This document shows, in pieces, positions 1-10,986 of a DNA stretch of 64,000 bases. Both the position numbers and the translations under genes were made by a program. The DNA is from Mycobacterium sp. Aquia_216 (lineage in GTDB: Bacteria; Actinomycetota; Actinomycetes; Mycobacteriales; Mycobacteriaceae), in contig NZ_CP113529.1 of assembly GCF_026723865.1 (NCBI RefSeq), positions 992,001 through 1,056,000 of the forward strand, in the 5' to 3' direction. Under the pieces are notes generated by a model that saw nothing but the letters and a program-made list of their open reading frames with translations, was not told the DNA's origin and made no database searches. Positions within the stretch are counted from its first letter, which is position 1, and each line of letters begins with the position of its first letter.

Positions 1-2
1 TC

Positions 3-1049
3 ACCGGCGACGCGCGAGGCGAGGAGGACATCGCCTACAGCGCCGTGGCAGACGACGAGGCGAATGCCAGCACTGTCGTCCTGGGCGCTTCGGGTGAGAG
101 CGAACCGCGACGTAGGGCAGGCCTTTTGGTCGGAACTGGGTTGGCAGTAGCCGGCTTTAGCGCCGCGCTGGCATTAGAGGTCGCCTTGAGCCTTGGCATT
201 CGCACGACTGTCGGTTTGCTGCCCGCCCCGATCCACGACCTCATCGCTCCGGTCCAGCAGGCACTCGTGCCTGAACTCGGGCCAGCGGCGGCTACGAAGG
301 CGGCAGCGCCCAAGCCGCTGAGCCCACCCGCCGGCGGAGCGCCGGCAGCTTCGGTGCCCGCAGCCCCGGTTCCCCCAGCCCCACTGCCCGCAGCTCCGGT
401 TCCCGCGGCCCCGGCCGTGCCGCTTCCGGTGCTGCTCCCGCCGATTCCGGCGGCGCCGGATTATCTGCCTGACCCGCCGGCAAACCCGCCCCCGATCCGG
501 GTTCCGTCTCGCCCATCGCCGCCTGCCGAGCAACCGCCGGTCCACGTCCCGCCGCCGGTCCGCGTCCCGCCGCCCCACCAACCCCCGGCGGGGCAAGGGT
601 CGTGGCCGGGAGGTGGCAGGCCCGGCGGGCCCTCCGGCAACCCGGGCGACGGCGGCCCAGGTCCTACCCGCGGGAATCCCGGCGGTGGTGAGCCGCATGG
701 TGGTGGGCCACAAGGTGGAGGGCCGCATGGTGGTGGGCCCGGTAGCGGCCCCGCCCCGGGCCACGGGACTCCCGGCGACGGGCCGCCCCAGGGTGGTACG
801 CCCGCCGGAGGTGGGGTGTCGCCCAGCGGCGGCGGGCCATCCGGCAGTGGCGGCGAACCTTCTGGTGGCGGGCCGGCTGGTGGCGACGAAACTTCTGGCG
901 GCGGGCTGGCTGGTGGCGGCGGATCCCCCAGTGGTGGTGGCAGCGAGAGTAGCCCTGGCGGTTCGAGCAGCTCAAGCGGTGGCAGCGAGAGTAGCGGTGG
1001 TTCCAGCAGCTCAAGTGGTGGTAGCGCGAGTAGCGGCGTCCACGGGTAG
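3..1049 (+). CDS. Pro/Gly/Ser-rich single-pass membrane protein, 5' end outside window
   Basis: The reading frame is open to the left edge, so the true start probably lies upstream; the first in-window start codon is GTG at 45. The visible part has a short acidic stretch, a basic RRR, one hydrophobic membrane segment (about 25-50 residues after the GTG), a long Pro/Ala/Val-rich region, and a tail of Gly/Ser repeats rich in GGG, SGG and SSSS. Such Pro- then Gly-rich tails are typical of mycobacterial envelope proteins. The stretch before the membrane segment could be the end of a larger domain, perhaps the Hsp70-like proteins found near the ini genes, but nothing here proves it. It converges on the lipoprotein gene at 1067. 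Function unknown. Confidence 0.6.
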   Translation, partial: TGDARGEEDIAYSAVADDEANASTVVLGASGESEPRRRAGLLVGTGLAVAGFSAALALEVALSLGIRTTVGLLPAPIHDLIAPVQQALVPELGPAAATKAAAPKPLSPPAGGAPAASVPAAPVPPAPLPAAPVPAAPAVPLPVLLPPIPAAPDYLPDPPANPPPIRVPSRPSPPAEQPPVHVPPPVRVPPPHQPPAGQGSWPGGGRPGGPSGNPGDGGPGPTRGNPGGGEPHGGGPQGGGPHGGGPGSGPAPGHGTPGDGPPQGGTPAGGGVSPSGGGPSGSGGEPSGGGPAGGDETSGGGLAGGGGSPSGGGSESSPGGSSSSSGGSESSGGSSSSSGGSASSGVHG

Positions 1050-1066
1050 CCGTTGGGCGACGCGAC

Positions 1067-1657
1067 TCAGAAGGTGTTGACCTTGTCGACGCTGACGAAC
1101 ATGCCGTGCCCGGTGTGGCCGTTGGTGAACCTGGTGCCGGCTTCGGAAGCGTCGATCGTCCAACCCTGCGCGTCGTAGGTCTTGTAGTCGATCGTGACGG
1201 CCGGGATGGCGCCTAGGTTGCCCAATATCCATTGGACAGAGCCACCGGAGGTGATGTGGACACCATTGGCATGCTCACCGTCCTGCAAGGGCGAGTTGGT
1301 GAATGGGGCCTCGCACCCGACGCTGTCCTTGTTGATCTGGCAGCGCGTGATGCCGGACTTGGTCTCGATGAAGACGTAGCCGTTCTGGTCGGGCGGCAGC
1401 GGGATGGCCCCGGCAGGCAAGGTCGGGGTGGCCGGCGTGGTCGGCGGGGCCGCAATCGGGCTGGACGGCGACGGCGGAGTCGCGCTTGGTCGTGGGGTGG
1501 GAAAGGCCGGCTCGGTGGGTCCGGTGCCGGGCAGGGCGACCGGCCGGCCCTCAATGACGGAGCTGCACCCCGACATCAGCACGGGACTGGCCAGCAGGCC
1601 GGCGAGCACCAGCGAGCCACCCGCCAGGCTCCGCCGTGCATTCTGCGATAAGCGCAC
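1067..1657 (-). CDS. lpqJ: Conserved mycobacterial lipoprotein, LpqJ-like
   Basis: A 196-residue lipoprotein precursor. The N-terminus is basic (RLSQNARRS) followed by a hydrophobic core and a lipobox ending LMSGC, so the mature protein should be lipid-anchored outside the membrane. A Pro/Thr/Ser-rich linker (about residues 35-80) leads to a folded C-terminal domain with two cysteines about 14 residues apart (TRCQI, VGCEA). I chose the GTG at 1657 because a GGGGAG ribosome-binding site lies just upstream; a TTG at 1672 would add five residues but has no such site. The name LpqJ rests on the position, before the dnaK operon, and on size (recalled 186 residues in M. tuberculosis). No enzymatic role is known. 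Confidence 0.6.
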   Translation of the reverse strand: MRLSQNARRSLAGGSLVLAGLLASPVLMSGCSSVIEGRPVALPGTGPTEPAFPTPRPSATPPSPSSPIAAPPTTPATPTLPAGAIPLPPDQNGYVFIETKSGITRCQINKDSVGCEAPFTNSPLQDGEHANGVHITSGGSVQWILGNLGAIPAVTIDYKTYDAQGWTIDASEAGTRFTNGHTGHGMFVSVDKVNTF

Positions 1658-1769
1658 GCGTTCGCTCCCCAAGATTCGAGATGTCAGACGTAGATTACGC
1701 AGTGGGTGGCGAAACGAACGGTGGCGACGCGCTTTTGAAATATTGCCGTTGGCAAAGTGTTACCGCGGG

Positions 1770-2720
1770 TCACAGCCCCAGCAGCTGCTCAGCGTTGCGA
1801 TGGCTGATGCGCGCCCGTTCATCGTCAGTGAGGGGCAGCGCGTCCAGGAAGGCGCGGGCGGCCTTCATCGATCCGAACGGATAGTCGGCCGAAAACGCCA
1901 CGCGGTCAATGCCGACCTGCGCGACCAGGTTCGCGTAGGTCGCCTCGTCGTTGAAGTTGGCGAACGTGTAGTGCAGATTCTGTCGCAGGTAAGTGCTGAC
2001 GGGGTGCTTGAGCCCGGTCAGTTCCGGCTTCAACGTGGCGTCAAAGCGCGGCAGCATGAACGATGTCGCCTCGCCCATGTGGCCGATGACGATCTGCAAG
2101 TCCGGGTAGCGGTCGAACACGCCACCAAGGATCAGGCGCAGCACATGTGTGGCGGTGTTGATGTGCCAGCCCCAGCCCACCGTCGCCAGCGCGAACGTGA
2201 CCTCGGGGGCGAACCCCGCGTAGCTGGATTCGATGACGGCCGCCGGTGGGATCGTCGGGTGCAGGTAGATCGGAGCGTTGAGCGTGGCCGCGCGATCGAG
2301 GACCGGCTCAAAGTAGGGGTCATCCAAATAGCGACCTTGGCTGTGCCCGTTGATCACCGCGCCCAAAAAGCCGAGCTTGCGCATTGCTCGTTCCAGTTCG
2401 TCAGCCGCCGCGTCGGGCGCGCTGATCGGTACCGTCGCGAAGCCCGCCAGCCGCTCGGGGTATCGACCGACCGCCGCCGCGAGCTCATCGTTGCACTCAC
2501 GCGCCAGCGCAACCGCCTTCGGGCCGTCCAGCTGCTCGACGCCGGGCGCGGCCAAGGACAGCACCGCCAGGTCGATACCCGCCTCGTCCATCGCCGCGAT
2601 GCGGGCGTCGCCGAGATCGGAGATGGCTTCGATCAGGCCCGCACGTGACGCGAGCCAGCTACCCGGCCCACGCAGGAATCCCGGTGTGGCGTAATGCTCT
2701 TCGAGTGCGATGGTCCGCAC
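1770..2720 (-). CDS. Amidohydrolase family protein (gamma-resorcylate/ACMSD decarboxylase-like)
   Basis: A 316-residue protein of the amidohydrolase-2 family, whose members include metal-dependent decarboxylases and hydrolases of aromatic acids. The N-terminus RTIALEEHYATP carries the E-x-H metal-site motif. Further family landmarks are YLHPTIPP (mid-protein His), VIGHMGE and the C-terminal FSADYPFGS with the metal/catalytic Asp. The GTG at 2720 is chosen since it begins exactly at the conserved N-terminus; the longer frame runs into the neighbouring gene. It lies 10 nt downstream of the aldehyde dehydrogenase on the same strand, so the two probably form an operon for breakdown of an aromatic or unsaturated aldehyde. 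The substrate cannot be told. Confidence 0.8.
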   Translation of the reverse strand: MRTIALEEHYATPGFLRGPGSWLASRAGLIEAISDLGDARIAAMDEAGIDLAVLSLAAPGVEQLDGPKAVALARECNDELAAAVGRYPERLAGFATVPISAPDAAADELERAMRKLGFLGAVINGHSQGRYLDDPYFEPVLDRAATLNAPIYLHPTIPPAAVIESSYAGFAPEVTFALATVGWGWHINTATHVLRLILGGVFDRYPDLQIVIGHMGEATSFMLPRFDATLKPELTGLKHPVSTYLRQNLHYTFANFNDEATYANLVAQVGIDRVAFSADYPFGSMKAARAFLDALPLTDDERARISHRNAEQLLGL

Positions 2721-2730
2721 TTGGTTGTCC

Positions 2731-4221
2731 CTAGCTCTCCAGTACGCGGTTGGCGGCGGTCCAGTAGGGCAGTTCGTCGCGCTTAGCGGCCCACCGGATC
2801 GTCTTGGTGTACCCGTATTCCGCCAACGTCTCCTCGGCATGCTCGCGCCCGAATCCGCTGTGGCCGACCCCGCCGAATCCGGTGCCGATGGCGATCCGCA
2901 CATAGTTGTTGACGAAGACAGCGCCGGCCCGGATCTGCCGACTCACCCGCAGCGCCCGATCGCTGTCCTGGGTGAACACCGCCGCAACCAATCCGAACGG
3001 GGTGCTGTTGGCGATCCGCACCGCCTCACCTTCTTCGGTGAACGGGATCAGCGTGACCACCGGACCGAAGATCTCCTCCCTGGCTACCCGCATACGCGGA
3101 GTCACATCGGTCAGCACGGTCGGTGATACGTAGAAGCCGTCGGCCAGGCGAGGATCGTCGGGCAGCGGCGCCTGGGCGGCGATGCGCGCACCTTCGGCCA
3201 CGCCGAGCTTGAGATAGTCCAGGACCTGTTTCTGCTGCGCGCGCGTGACCAATGGCCCGACGTCGGTCCTGGGGTCGGCGCCGTCGCCCACTCGCAACCG
3301 GGTCACCGCCCTGCACAGCTTCGCCGAGAACTCGTCATAGATCTTGTCCTGCACCAGGATTCGCGACGACGCGGTGCATGCTTCGCCTTGGTTGAAGAAG
3401 CCACCGTCGATGGCCGCCATCAGCGCCTCGTGGATGTTGGCGTCTTCGAAGACGATCAACGGGTTCTTTCCACCCAGCTCCATCAGCGTCGGGGTGAGGT
3501 TGCAGGCAGCATTGCGCATCACTGCCGAGCCCGTCCTCGGGGACCCGGTGAAAGACACCTTGCCCACTAGCCGGTGTCCGGCGAGGGCGGCACCCACCTC
3601 ACCCTTGCCGGGTACGGCGTGCACGACGCGGTCCGGAAGCACCGACTGGATCAGTTCCACCATGCGCAGCACGACCGAGGGCGTCTGCTCCGGTGGTTTC
3701 AGCACGACGGCGTTACCCACGGCGAGTGCCGGCGCGATCTTTCCGGCGGTGTGGATGGGTGGCCAGTTGAACGGCACGATGGCGGCGATCACCCCGTACG
3801 GCTCCAACGTGGTGACGTCCAGGACCGTGTTGTGGTCGCGCGCCTTGTTCGGCAAGGACTCCACGATGCTGCTGAAGAACTCGAAGATGGAGATCGCCGC
3901 TTCGAGGTCGAACTGGCGCGCCTGGACGATCGGCTTGCCCATTTCCCGTGACTCGAGCATGGCGAGTTCATCCGCGTGGTCGCGGATGACCTTGGCGATC
4001 TCGCGCAGGTAGCCGCCTCGTTCTCGGGCCGGCCGCTGCTTCCAGCGCAGGTGCGCGGCGTGGGCTTTGCGAACGGCCTGGTCGACCTCGTTGGGCCCCG
4101 CTCCCTGGACCACGGTGACGGTCCGGCCCGTCGCGGGGTTCTCGACGACGAACTGGTCGTCGGTGGACGGAGACGACCAGCGCGTTCTGGTCCTGGTAAG
4201 GGCGGGAGCTTGCAGAGTCAT
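2731..4221 (-). CDS. NAD(P)-dependent aldehyde dehydrogenase
   Basis: A 496-residue cytosolic enzyme of the ALDH superfamily, oxidising an aldehyde to the acid with NAD(P)+. Visible landmarks in order: the substrate/cofactor motif VPFNWPP, KPPEQTPSVV, FTGSPRTGS in the Rossmann region, the general-base Glu in LMELGGKNP, the nucleophilic Cys in QGEACTASSR, and EEIFGPVV near the C-terminus. Overall it resembles benzaldehyde/vanillin-type dehydrogenases. ATG at 4221 is preferred over a TTG five codons upstream because GGAC sits about 9 nt before it and the TTG has no ribosome-binding site. The gene is transcribed away from a LysR regulator and followed by an amidohydrolase, suggesting a regulated catabolic pair. 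Confidence 0.85.
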   Translation of the reverse strand: MTLQAPALTRTRTRWSSPSTDDQFVVENPATGRTVTVVQGAGPNEVDQAVRKAHAAHLRWKQRPARERGGYLREIAKVIRDHADELAMLESREMGKPIVQARQFDLEAAISIFEFFSSIVESLPNKARDHNTVLDVTTLEPYGVIAAIVPFNWPPIHTAGKIAPALAVGNAVVLKPPEQTPSVVLRMVELIQSVLPDRVVHAVPGKGEVGAALAGHRLVGKVSFTGSPRTGSAVMRNAACNLTPTLMELGGKNPLIVFEDANIHEALMAAIDGGFFNQGEACTASSRILVQDKIYDEFSAKLCRAVTRLRVGDGADPRTDVGPLVTRAQQKQVLDYLKLGVAEGARIAAQAPLPDDPRLADGFYVSPTVLTDVTPRMRVAREEIFGPVVTLIPFTEEGEAVRIANSTPFGLVAAVFTQDSDRALRVSRQIRAGAVFVNNYVRIAIGTGFGGVGHSGFGREHAEETLAEYGYTKTIRWAAKRDELPYWTAANRVLES

Positions 4222-4325
4222 TGGCACGTCCAGCAATGTTGGGGGTTGGGTTGGTCAACGGGCGGTCGGGCACGCTCGACGAGGTCGACGCTACGGTTAG
4301 CTGAGGCATCAGGGCCAACGACATG

Positions 4326-4336
4326 TTCTGATAGAA
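4326..4336. promoter_or_regulatory. Inverted repeat in divergent promoter region, candidate LysR-type operator
   Basis: The 142-nt gap between the aldehyde dehydrogenase (leftwards) and the LysR gene (rightwards) contains a perfect short palindrome TTCT-N3-AGAA, 27 nt before the regulator's ATG. LysR regulators usually bind dyads in the shared promoter of the divergent target gene. The assignment to this regulator is by position only. Confidence 0.35.
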
Positions 4337-4363
4337 GTCAGCACGGACGGTGATAATTGCTGC

Positions 4364-5257
4364 ATGGAGCTTCGCCATCTTGAGTACTTTCTCGCCGTCG
4401 CGGACAACCGGAGCTTCACGGAGGCCGCGAAGAAGTTGCATGTCGTCCAATCGGGTGTGTCGGCGACGATCAAGGCGTTGGAACGAGAACTCGGCGCTGA
4501 GCTATTTGTCCGGGGCTCCGCCGGCGTCGAGCTGACGCCCGCGGGAGAGGAGCTGCGACCCCGCGCCCGCGAAACCCTGGACGCCGCCCGCGCGGCAAAG
4601 GACGCCGTCAACGCCACCCGTGGCTCTATTCGCGGCACCGTCACGGTGGGGATTCTGACGTCGATCAGCGTGATCGACATGCCCGCGGTGCTGTCCGAAC
4701 TGCACGCCCGGCATCCCGGAGTGACGGTTCACTTGCGCGCCGCCAGCGCCGGATCGGCCGGCCTCGCCGGACAGCTCCGCGATGGCGATCTCGACGTCGC
4801 CTTTCTCGTCTTCACCGGGCCGCCGCCAGCCGACCTGAATGCCCGTCTGGTCGCCGCCGTTCCGCTGCTCCTGGTCGTGCCTGCGGATCATCCACTTGCC
4901 CAACGAGACTCGGTGCCGCTGGCCGAGTTGGAAGGAATGTCGTTCGTCGACAGCCCACCGGGATACGGCACCCGAACGGTGATCGACAACGCATTCACCG
5001 CTGCCGGCGTCGAACGCACCGTCGCGGTGGAGGTCGCCGACCTGGGCACCGCCGCGACCTACATCCGCAACGGCCTGGGGATCGGGTTTCTGAGTTGGAC
5101 CGTCCTGGATGAGATCGATGATTTCGGCCTGGCCACACTGCGCGTGAGCGACTACGACCTCGAATGGCGATTGTTTGTCACCACGTCTGCGGCCCGGTCG
5201 ACGAGCGCGGCCACCCGGGCGGTACTCGCGCTGATCGAGGAAATCGCGGCTCGCTGA
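4364..5257 (+). CDS. LysR-family transcriptional regulator
   Basis: A 297-residue LysR-type regulator. The N-terminal winged helix-turn-helix is plain (MELRHLEYFLAVADNRSF, then AAKKLHVVQSGVSATIKALE, about residues 1-60), followed by the periplasmic-binding-protein-like effector domain (about 90-295) with the typical GTVTVGI entry. It reads away from the aldehyde dehydrogenase/amidohydrolase pair across a 142-nt shared promoter, the classical layout for a LysR regulator and its target operon. The co-inducer is probably the substrate or product of that pathway, which is inference. It ends 2 nt before the sulfotransferase stop codon, convergent. Confidence 0.9.
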   Translation: MELRHLEYFLAVADNRSFTEAAKKLHVVQSGVSATIKALERELGAELFVRGSAGVELTPAGEELRPRARETLDAARAAKDAVNATRGSIRGTVTVGILTSISVIDMPAVLSELHARHPGVTVHLRAASAGSAGLAGQLRDGDLDVAFLVFTGPPPADLNARLVAAVPLLLVVPADHPLAQRDSVPLAELEGMSFVDSPPGYGTRTVIDNAFTAAGVERTVAVEVADLGTAATYIRNGLGIGFLSWTVLDEIDDFGLATLRVSDYDLEWRLFVTTSAARSTSAATRAVLALIEEIAAR

Positions 5258-5258
5258 A

Positions 5259-6431
5259 TTACCCTGCGGCGGCAGCCTTCTCGCGCTCGAACAGCGCATC
5301 CTGGGCCGCGGTCCCGTAACCGTAGCGATCGATGACCTCGGCCCAGCGCTCCGTGACGAGCGCGCGCTGCTCGATCGTCATTTCGTAGCTGTTCGTCCGG
5401 TAGGCCACCTTGTCGCCAAGGTATCTCCGCAGCCGCGGCAGGTATCGCTCGAAGTCGCCCAGGTCCAAGTGCTCGTACATCTTGCGCAGCTGCTCCTCGG
5501 GATCGCCGATGAGATCCTCGTAGCGCAATTCGTAAAACCTTGACGGGTCAACGAGTTCTCGCCCCTCGTCCAGCTTTCGATACAGGTCGAGGTAGGTGGA
5601 CAGCACGTTCTCGTTCAATCCCTGGAAGGTCGGCCGTTGCAGGCCGTGGACAAGGGAGAACGATTTGAAAAGGTTGACGGTCGACGGATATACGACGTAC
5701 GGATCCCGGACGATGTGGATGAACTTCGCCTGCGGAAATATCTCCAGCAGCACCTTGATCCGGAAACTATGTGTCGGACTCTTCAGCACCACTGCCTTGT
5801 GACGACGGTAGTAAACCTGCTGAACGAAACGGAAGAGGGTCTGCTTCCACGTCTCCAATTCTCGCGAGGTCAGCTTGTCCATATCCAGATACTGCTCGTC
5901 CTGGGTCGGCCGGTTCGGGAACGCGATGGTCAGGTACGGCGAGGGCAGGCCAAGCATGCACCAGGCGAACTCGTCCTCCTGCGGATGCGCCATGCTCATG
6001 TCCATGTTGTCCATGGCGCGGTGCTTCGACGTCAGAAATTCGGCGAATCGGGCAAACCGCTGGGTCAGCAGAAAGTGGTGCGGGGCAATGCATTCGTAAG
6101 TCGTGGGACCGGTGTGGCGATCGTCGAGGACTAGCATCTCGTGCAGCATGGTGGTGCCGGTACGCCAGTGTCCGACGATGAAGATCGGCGCATCGGCGAT
6201 CGCCGTGTTGGCGACTCGCTTCCCGAACACCACCCTCTGCCACATCCCCAGAAAAGAGTTGACCACGCTGAGGACCGTGTAGAGCACCACGTAGTGCCAG
6301 CGGCTCCAGTGCACGGCGAAGTGGTTGCGGACCAGCAGGCGGGTCCAGGCGGTGAAGTTACAGCCGATCCACAGGGGCGCGGCCCACTCGTGCCACCACG
6401 CAGAGCGCGATGCCGAACGGCCGGATTTCAT
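5259..6431 (-). CDS. Sulfotransferase family protein
   Basis: A 390-residue PAPS-dependent sulfotransferase-like protein. The 5'-phosphosulfate loop is seen as [19 protein letters not shown] (about residue 90) and the 3'-phosphate region as [19 protein letters not shown] (about residue 235). The N-terminal portion has a hydrophobic amphipathic stretch ([17 protein letters not shown]) that may touch the membrane. Mycobacteria carry several relatives (recalled Rv2267c, Rv3529c) of similar size that sulfate lipids or other acceptors. ATG at 6431 (MKSGRSAS) is chosen; the frame is open 47 codons further upstream but that part looks non-coding. The acceptor is unknown. No clear ribosome-binding site, so the start is not certain. 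Confidence 0.8.
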   Translation of the reverse strand: MKSGRSASRSAWWHEWAAPLWIGCNFTAWTRLLVRNHFAVHWSRWHYVVLYTVLSVVNSFLGMWQRVVFGKRVANTAIADAPIFIVGHWRTGTTMLHEMLVLDDRHTGPTTYECIAPHHFLLTQRFARFAEFLTSKHRAMDNMDMSMAHPQEDEFAWCMLGLPSPYLTIAFPNRPTQDEQYLDMDKLTSRELETWKQTLFRFVQQVYYRRHKAVVLKSPTHSFRIKVLLEIFPQAKFIHIVRDPYVVYPSTVNLFKSFSLVHGLQRPTFQGLNENVLSTYLDLYRKLDEGRELVDPSRFYELRYEDLIGDPEEQLRKMYEHLDLGDFERYLPRLRRYLGDKVAYRTNSYEMTIEQRALVTERWAEVIDRYGYGTAAQDALFEREKAAAAG

Positions 6432-6723
6432 CGCAGGTGGGAACAACAGTATGGGGTTGCGCGAAGCGCAACGACGGCCCGCGGAGCAGTCATGGTGCTT
6501 CGCCCTTCTCGTGGAGGAACTGGGACAGATGTGCAAGACATCCAGACGGTACTGCTTAGTAGATCTACGCACGTCTAATTAACGAGAACGTCATTTCAAC
6601 GACATGGCGAGTTGTGGTGGTGGCGCCGTCTTGCCTGGTGGCGGGGCCGACGATGACCGTCTGAAAAATCGTGAGGCCGCCGGGAACAACCTGCCGGCAC
6701 CGATCGTTAGCATAATCGACAAG
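6432..6723. other. Intergenic region upstream of the dnaK operon, no gene seen
   Basis: This 292-nt stretch lies between the divergent sulfotransferase and the HspR operators of dnaK. A small open frame on the minus strand (6591-6800) runs through the dnaK operators and has low-complexity composition, so I do not call it a gene. A CATAAT hexamer at 6711-6716 resembles a -10 box but lacks a partner. Confidence 0.5.
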
Positions 6724-6742
6724 TTGAGTGACCCAGACTCAA
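6724..6742. promoter_or_regulatory. HAIR element 1 (HspR operator) upstream of dnaK
   Basis: TTGAGT (6724-6729), 7-nt spacer, ACTCAA (6737-6742): this matches the HspR-associated inverted repeat, consensus CTTGAGT-N7-ACTCAAG, with perfect inner half-sites. It lies 100 nt upstream of the dnaK start. HspR represses the operon here and releases it on heat shock; hspR is the last gene of the same operon, giving feedback control. A TTGACA hexamer follows at 6750-6755 and may be a -35 box. Confidence 0.9.
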
Positions 6743-6777
6743 TACTGGGTTGACAGGCCGAGGCCCTCAGGGGCAGG

Positions 6778-6798
6778 CTTGAGCGGGGTTCACTCAGC
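6778..6798. promoter_or_regulatory. HAIR element 2 (HspR operator) upstream of dnaK
   Basis: CTTGAGC (6778-6784), 7-nt spacer, ACTCAGC (6792-6798), a second HAIR with one mismatch in the right arm, 43 nt before the dnaK ATG. Two sites in tandem suggest cooperative repression by HspR. The dnaK ribosome-binding site AGGAGG follows at 6829-6834. Confidence 0.85.
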
Positions 6799-6841
6799 AT
6801 AGTGGCACCAAAGAAGCTCTACTCAATCAGGAGGAATCACT

Positions 6842-8700
<1,859 letters not shown>

Positions 8701-8704
<4 letters not shown>

Positions 8705-9372
8705 CTCAAGGAAATCAACAACGGGATGGCAATCCGCAGGAACAGGTGACTGTGACCGACAAGCGGCGGATTGATCCCGAGACCGGAGAAGTACGGAACG
8801 TCCCTCCCGGACCCCCACAAGGTGGGGTGCCGGGAGGGACCGCCCCGGCAGGTTCCGGGACCGAGCAAGGCGCCGACGACAAGGTTGCCGAGCTGACCGC
8901 CGATCTGCAGCGGGTGCAAGCCGACTTCGCGAACTACCGCAAGCGGGCGCTGCGCGACCAGCAGGCCGCGGCGGATCGGGCCAAGGCCACCGTCGTCAGC
9001 CAATTGCTGGGCGTGCTCGACGATCTCGATCGCGCGCGCAAGCACGGTGATCTGGAATCGGGTCCGCTGAAGTCGGTTGCCGACAAGCTGGACAGCGCGC
9101 TGACCGGGCTCGGCTTGACGGCGTTCGGCGAGGAGGGTGAGGACTTCGACCCGGTACTGCACGAGGCCGTGCAGCACGAAGGCGACGGGTCCCGGCCGGT
9201 GATCGGCACTGTCATGCGGCAGGGCTACAAACTGGGCGAAAACGTGCTGCGTCACGCTCTGGTCGGCGTCGTCGACACCGTTCCGGCTGACAGCGGAGCC
9301 GCTGCCGCACCCGAGCCCGCCAACACCGGACCGGCCAACACGGACGATAACGCCGACACCTCCGGTGAATAA
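8701..9372 (+). CDS. grpE: Nucleotide exchange factor GrpE
   Basis: A 223-residue GrpE, releasing ADP from DnaK. The N-terminus is low complexity and Gly/Pro-rich; a coiled-coil dimerisation helix follows (about residues 58-100, with [17 protein letters not shown]). The C-terminal beta domain carries the signature [12 protein letters not shown] and [25 protein letters not shown] Thr/Asp/Asn-rich tail follows. It starts with GTG inside the last codons of dnaK (4-nt overlap), so the two are translationally coupled. A 49-nt gap separates it from dnaJ1. Confidence 0.98.
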
Positions 9373-9421
9373 GGCACAGAATCAGGACAACAACGAGAAA
9401 GGTGAAAGGGGGTGACGCGAC

Positions 9422-10600
9422 ATGGCCCAGCGTGAATGGGTCGAAAAGGACTTCTATAAGGAGCTTGGCGTCTCCTCCGACGCCAGCCCCGAAGAGATCA
9501 AGCGCGCCTATCGCAAGTTGGCGCGCGATCTGCACCCGGATGCGAACCCCGACAACCCCGCCGCGGGTGAGCGGTTCAAAGCGGTGTCAGAAGCACACAA
9601 CGTGCTGTCGGATGCCGCTAAGCGCAAGGAGTACGACGAAACCCGTCGGCTCTTCGCCGGCGGTGGTCTTGGCGGTCGAAGGTTTGACACCGGTGGCTTC
9701 GGTGGCTTCAACGTAGGTGGCGACGGCGCAGAGTTCAATCTGAACGATCTGTTCGACGCCGCGGGCCGTAGCGGGGGCACCAACATCGGTGACCTCTTCG
9801 GCGGCTTGTTCGGACGCGGAGCAAGTGCCCGTCCCAGCCGGCCCCGACGCGGCAACGACCTGGAAACCGAGACCGAGCTGGACTTCGTCGAGGCCGCCCA
9901 AGGCGTCGCGATGCCATTGCGGCTGACCAGCCCGGCGCCATGCACGAATTGCCATGGCAGCGGGGCGCGTCCGGGCACCAGCCCGAAGGTGTGTCCCACC
10001 TGTAACGGCGCCGGCGTGGTCAGCAGCAACCAGGGGGCATTCGGATTCTCCGAACCGTGCACCGACTGCCGGGGCAGCGGATCGATCATCGAGCACCCCT
10101 GCGACGAATGCAAAGGCACCGGCGTCACCACCCGCACCCGCACCATCAACGTGCGGATCCCGCCCGGAGTCGAAGACGGACAACGGATTCGGCTGCCCGG
10201 GCAGGGCGAGGCAGGGTTGCGCGGAGCGCCGTCGGGTGACCTGTACGTGACGGTGCATGTCCGGCCGGACAAGGTCTTCAGCCGCGACGGCGACGACCTC
10301 ACCGTGACCGTTCCGGTCAGCTTCAGCGAATTAGCTTTGGGCTCAACACTTTCAGTGCCCACGCTGGACGGGAAGGTTGGCGTCCGGGTGCCTAAAGGCA
10401 CCACCGACGGACGCATCCTGCGGGTGCGTGGACGCGGTGTGCCCAAGCGCAGCGGCGGCAGCGGCGACTTGCTGGTCACCGTGAAAGTCGCTGTGCCGCC
10501 GAACCTGGAGGGCGCTGCTCAGGAGGCGCTGGAGGCGTATGCGGAGGCTGAGCGCGCCAGCGGTTTCAATCCCCGGGCGGGATGGGCGGGTAATCGCTGA
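9422..10600 (+). CDS. dnaJ1: Co-chaperone DnaJ1 (Hsp40)
   Basis: A 392-residue type I J-protein that delivers clients to DnaK and stimulates its ATPase. The J domain (about residues 10-75) holds the HPD tripeptide in DLHPDANPD (about residue 38). A Gly/Phe-rich linker follows, then four zinc-binding CxxCxGxG repeats: [32 protein letters not shown]. The two C-terminal beta domains include the peptide-binding region. AAAGG lies upstream of the start. The stop overlaps the hspR ATG by one nucleotide (TGATG). Confidence 0.98.
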   Translation: MAQREWVEKDFYKELGVSSDASPEEIKRAYRKLARDLHPDANPDNPAAGERFKAVSEAHNVLSDAAKRKEYDETRRLFAGGGLGGRRFDTGGFGGFNVGGDGAEFNLNDLFDAAGRSGGTNIGDLFGGLFGRGASARPSRPRRGNDLETETELDFVEAAQGVAMPLRLTSPAPCTNCHGSGARPGTSPKVCPTCNGAGVVSSNQGAFGFSEPCTDCRGSGSIIEHPCDECKGTGVTTRTRTINVRIPPGVEDGQRIRLPGQGEAGLRGAPSGDLYVTVHVRPDKVFSRDGDDLTVTVPVSFSELALGSTLSVPTLDGKVGVRVPKGTTDGRILRVRGRGVPKRSGGSGDLLVTVKVAVPPNLEGAAQEALEAYAEAERASGFNPRAGWAGNR

Positions 10601-10986
10601 TGCCGAAAAACTCTAAGCGAGAAGAGGCCCGGACCTTCTTGATCTCGGTCGCGGCCGAGCTGGCCGGTATGCATGCGCAGACCTTGCGCACCTACGATCG
10701 CCTAGGGCTGGTCATCCCGAGCCGCACTTCCGGTGGTGGGCGGCGTTATTCGCAGCACGACGTGGATCTGCTGCGCGAGGTGCAGCGGCTCTCGCAAGAC
10801 GAGGGCGTCAATCTCGCCGGCATCAAGCGCATCATCGAGCTGACCAACCAGGTCGAGGCGTTGCAATCTCGGCTGAAGGAAATGGCCGAGGAGATCGCCG
10901 TGCTGCGCGCCAACCAGCGCCGCGATGTCGCGGTGGTGCCCAAGAGCACCGCGCTGGTGGTGTGGCAGCCGCGTAAGGGCCGTTAG
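10600..10986 (+). CDS. hspR: Heat-shock repressor HspR (MerR family)
   Basis: A 128-residue MerR-type repressor. The winged helix region is clear: ELAGMHAQTLRTYDRLGLV and GGGRRYSQHDVDLLREVQ (about residues 15-60), followed by a coiled-coil dimerisation helix (EALQSRLKEMAEEIAVL) and a short tail ending in WQPRKGR. HspR binds HAIR sites, of which this window has two before dnaK and one before clpB; in mycobacteria and Streptomyces DnaK acts as co-repressor. Last gene of the dnaK operon, with its stop codon overlapping the stop of the convergent gene at 10983. Confidence 0.98.
   Translation: MPKNSKREEARTFLISVAAELAGMHAQTLRTYDRLGLVIPSRTSGGGRRYSQHDVDLLREVQRLSQDEGVNLAGIKRIIELTNQVEALQSRLKEMAEEIAVLRANQRRDVAVVPKSTALVVWQPRKGR

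Noticed and set aside
6591..6800. Small minus-strand open frame upstream of dnaK (69 codons)
   Set aside because: It covers the HspR operators, is Ser/Pro/Ala-rich, and no conserved features are seen.
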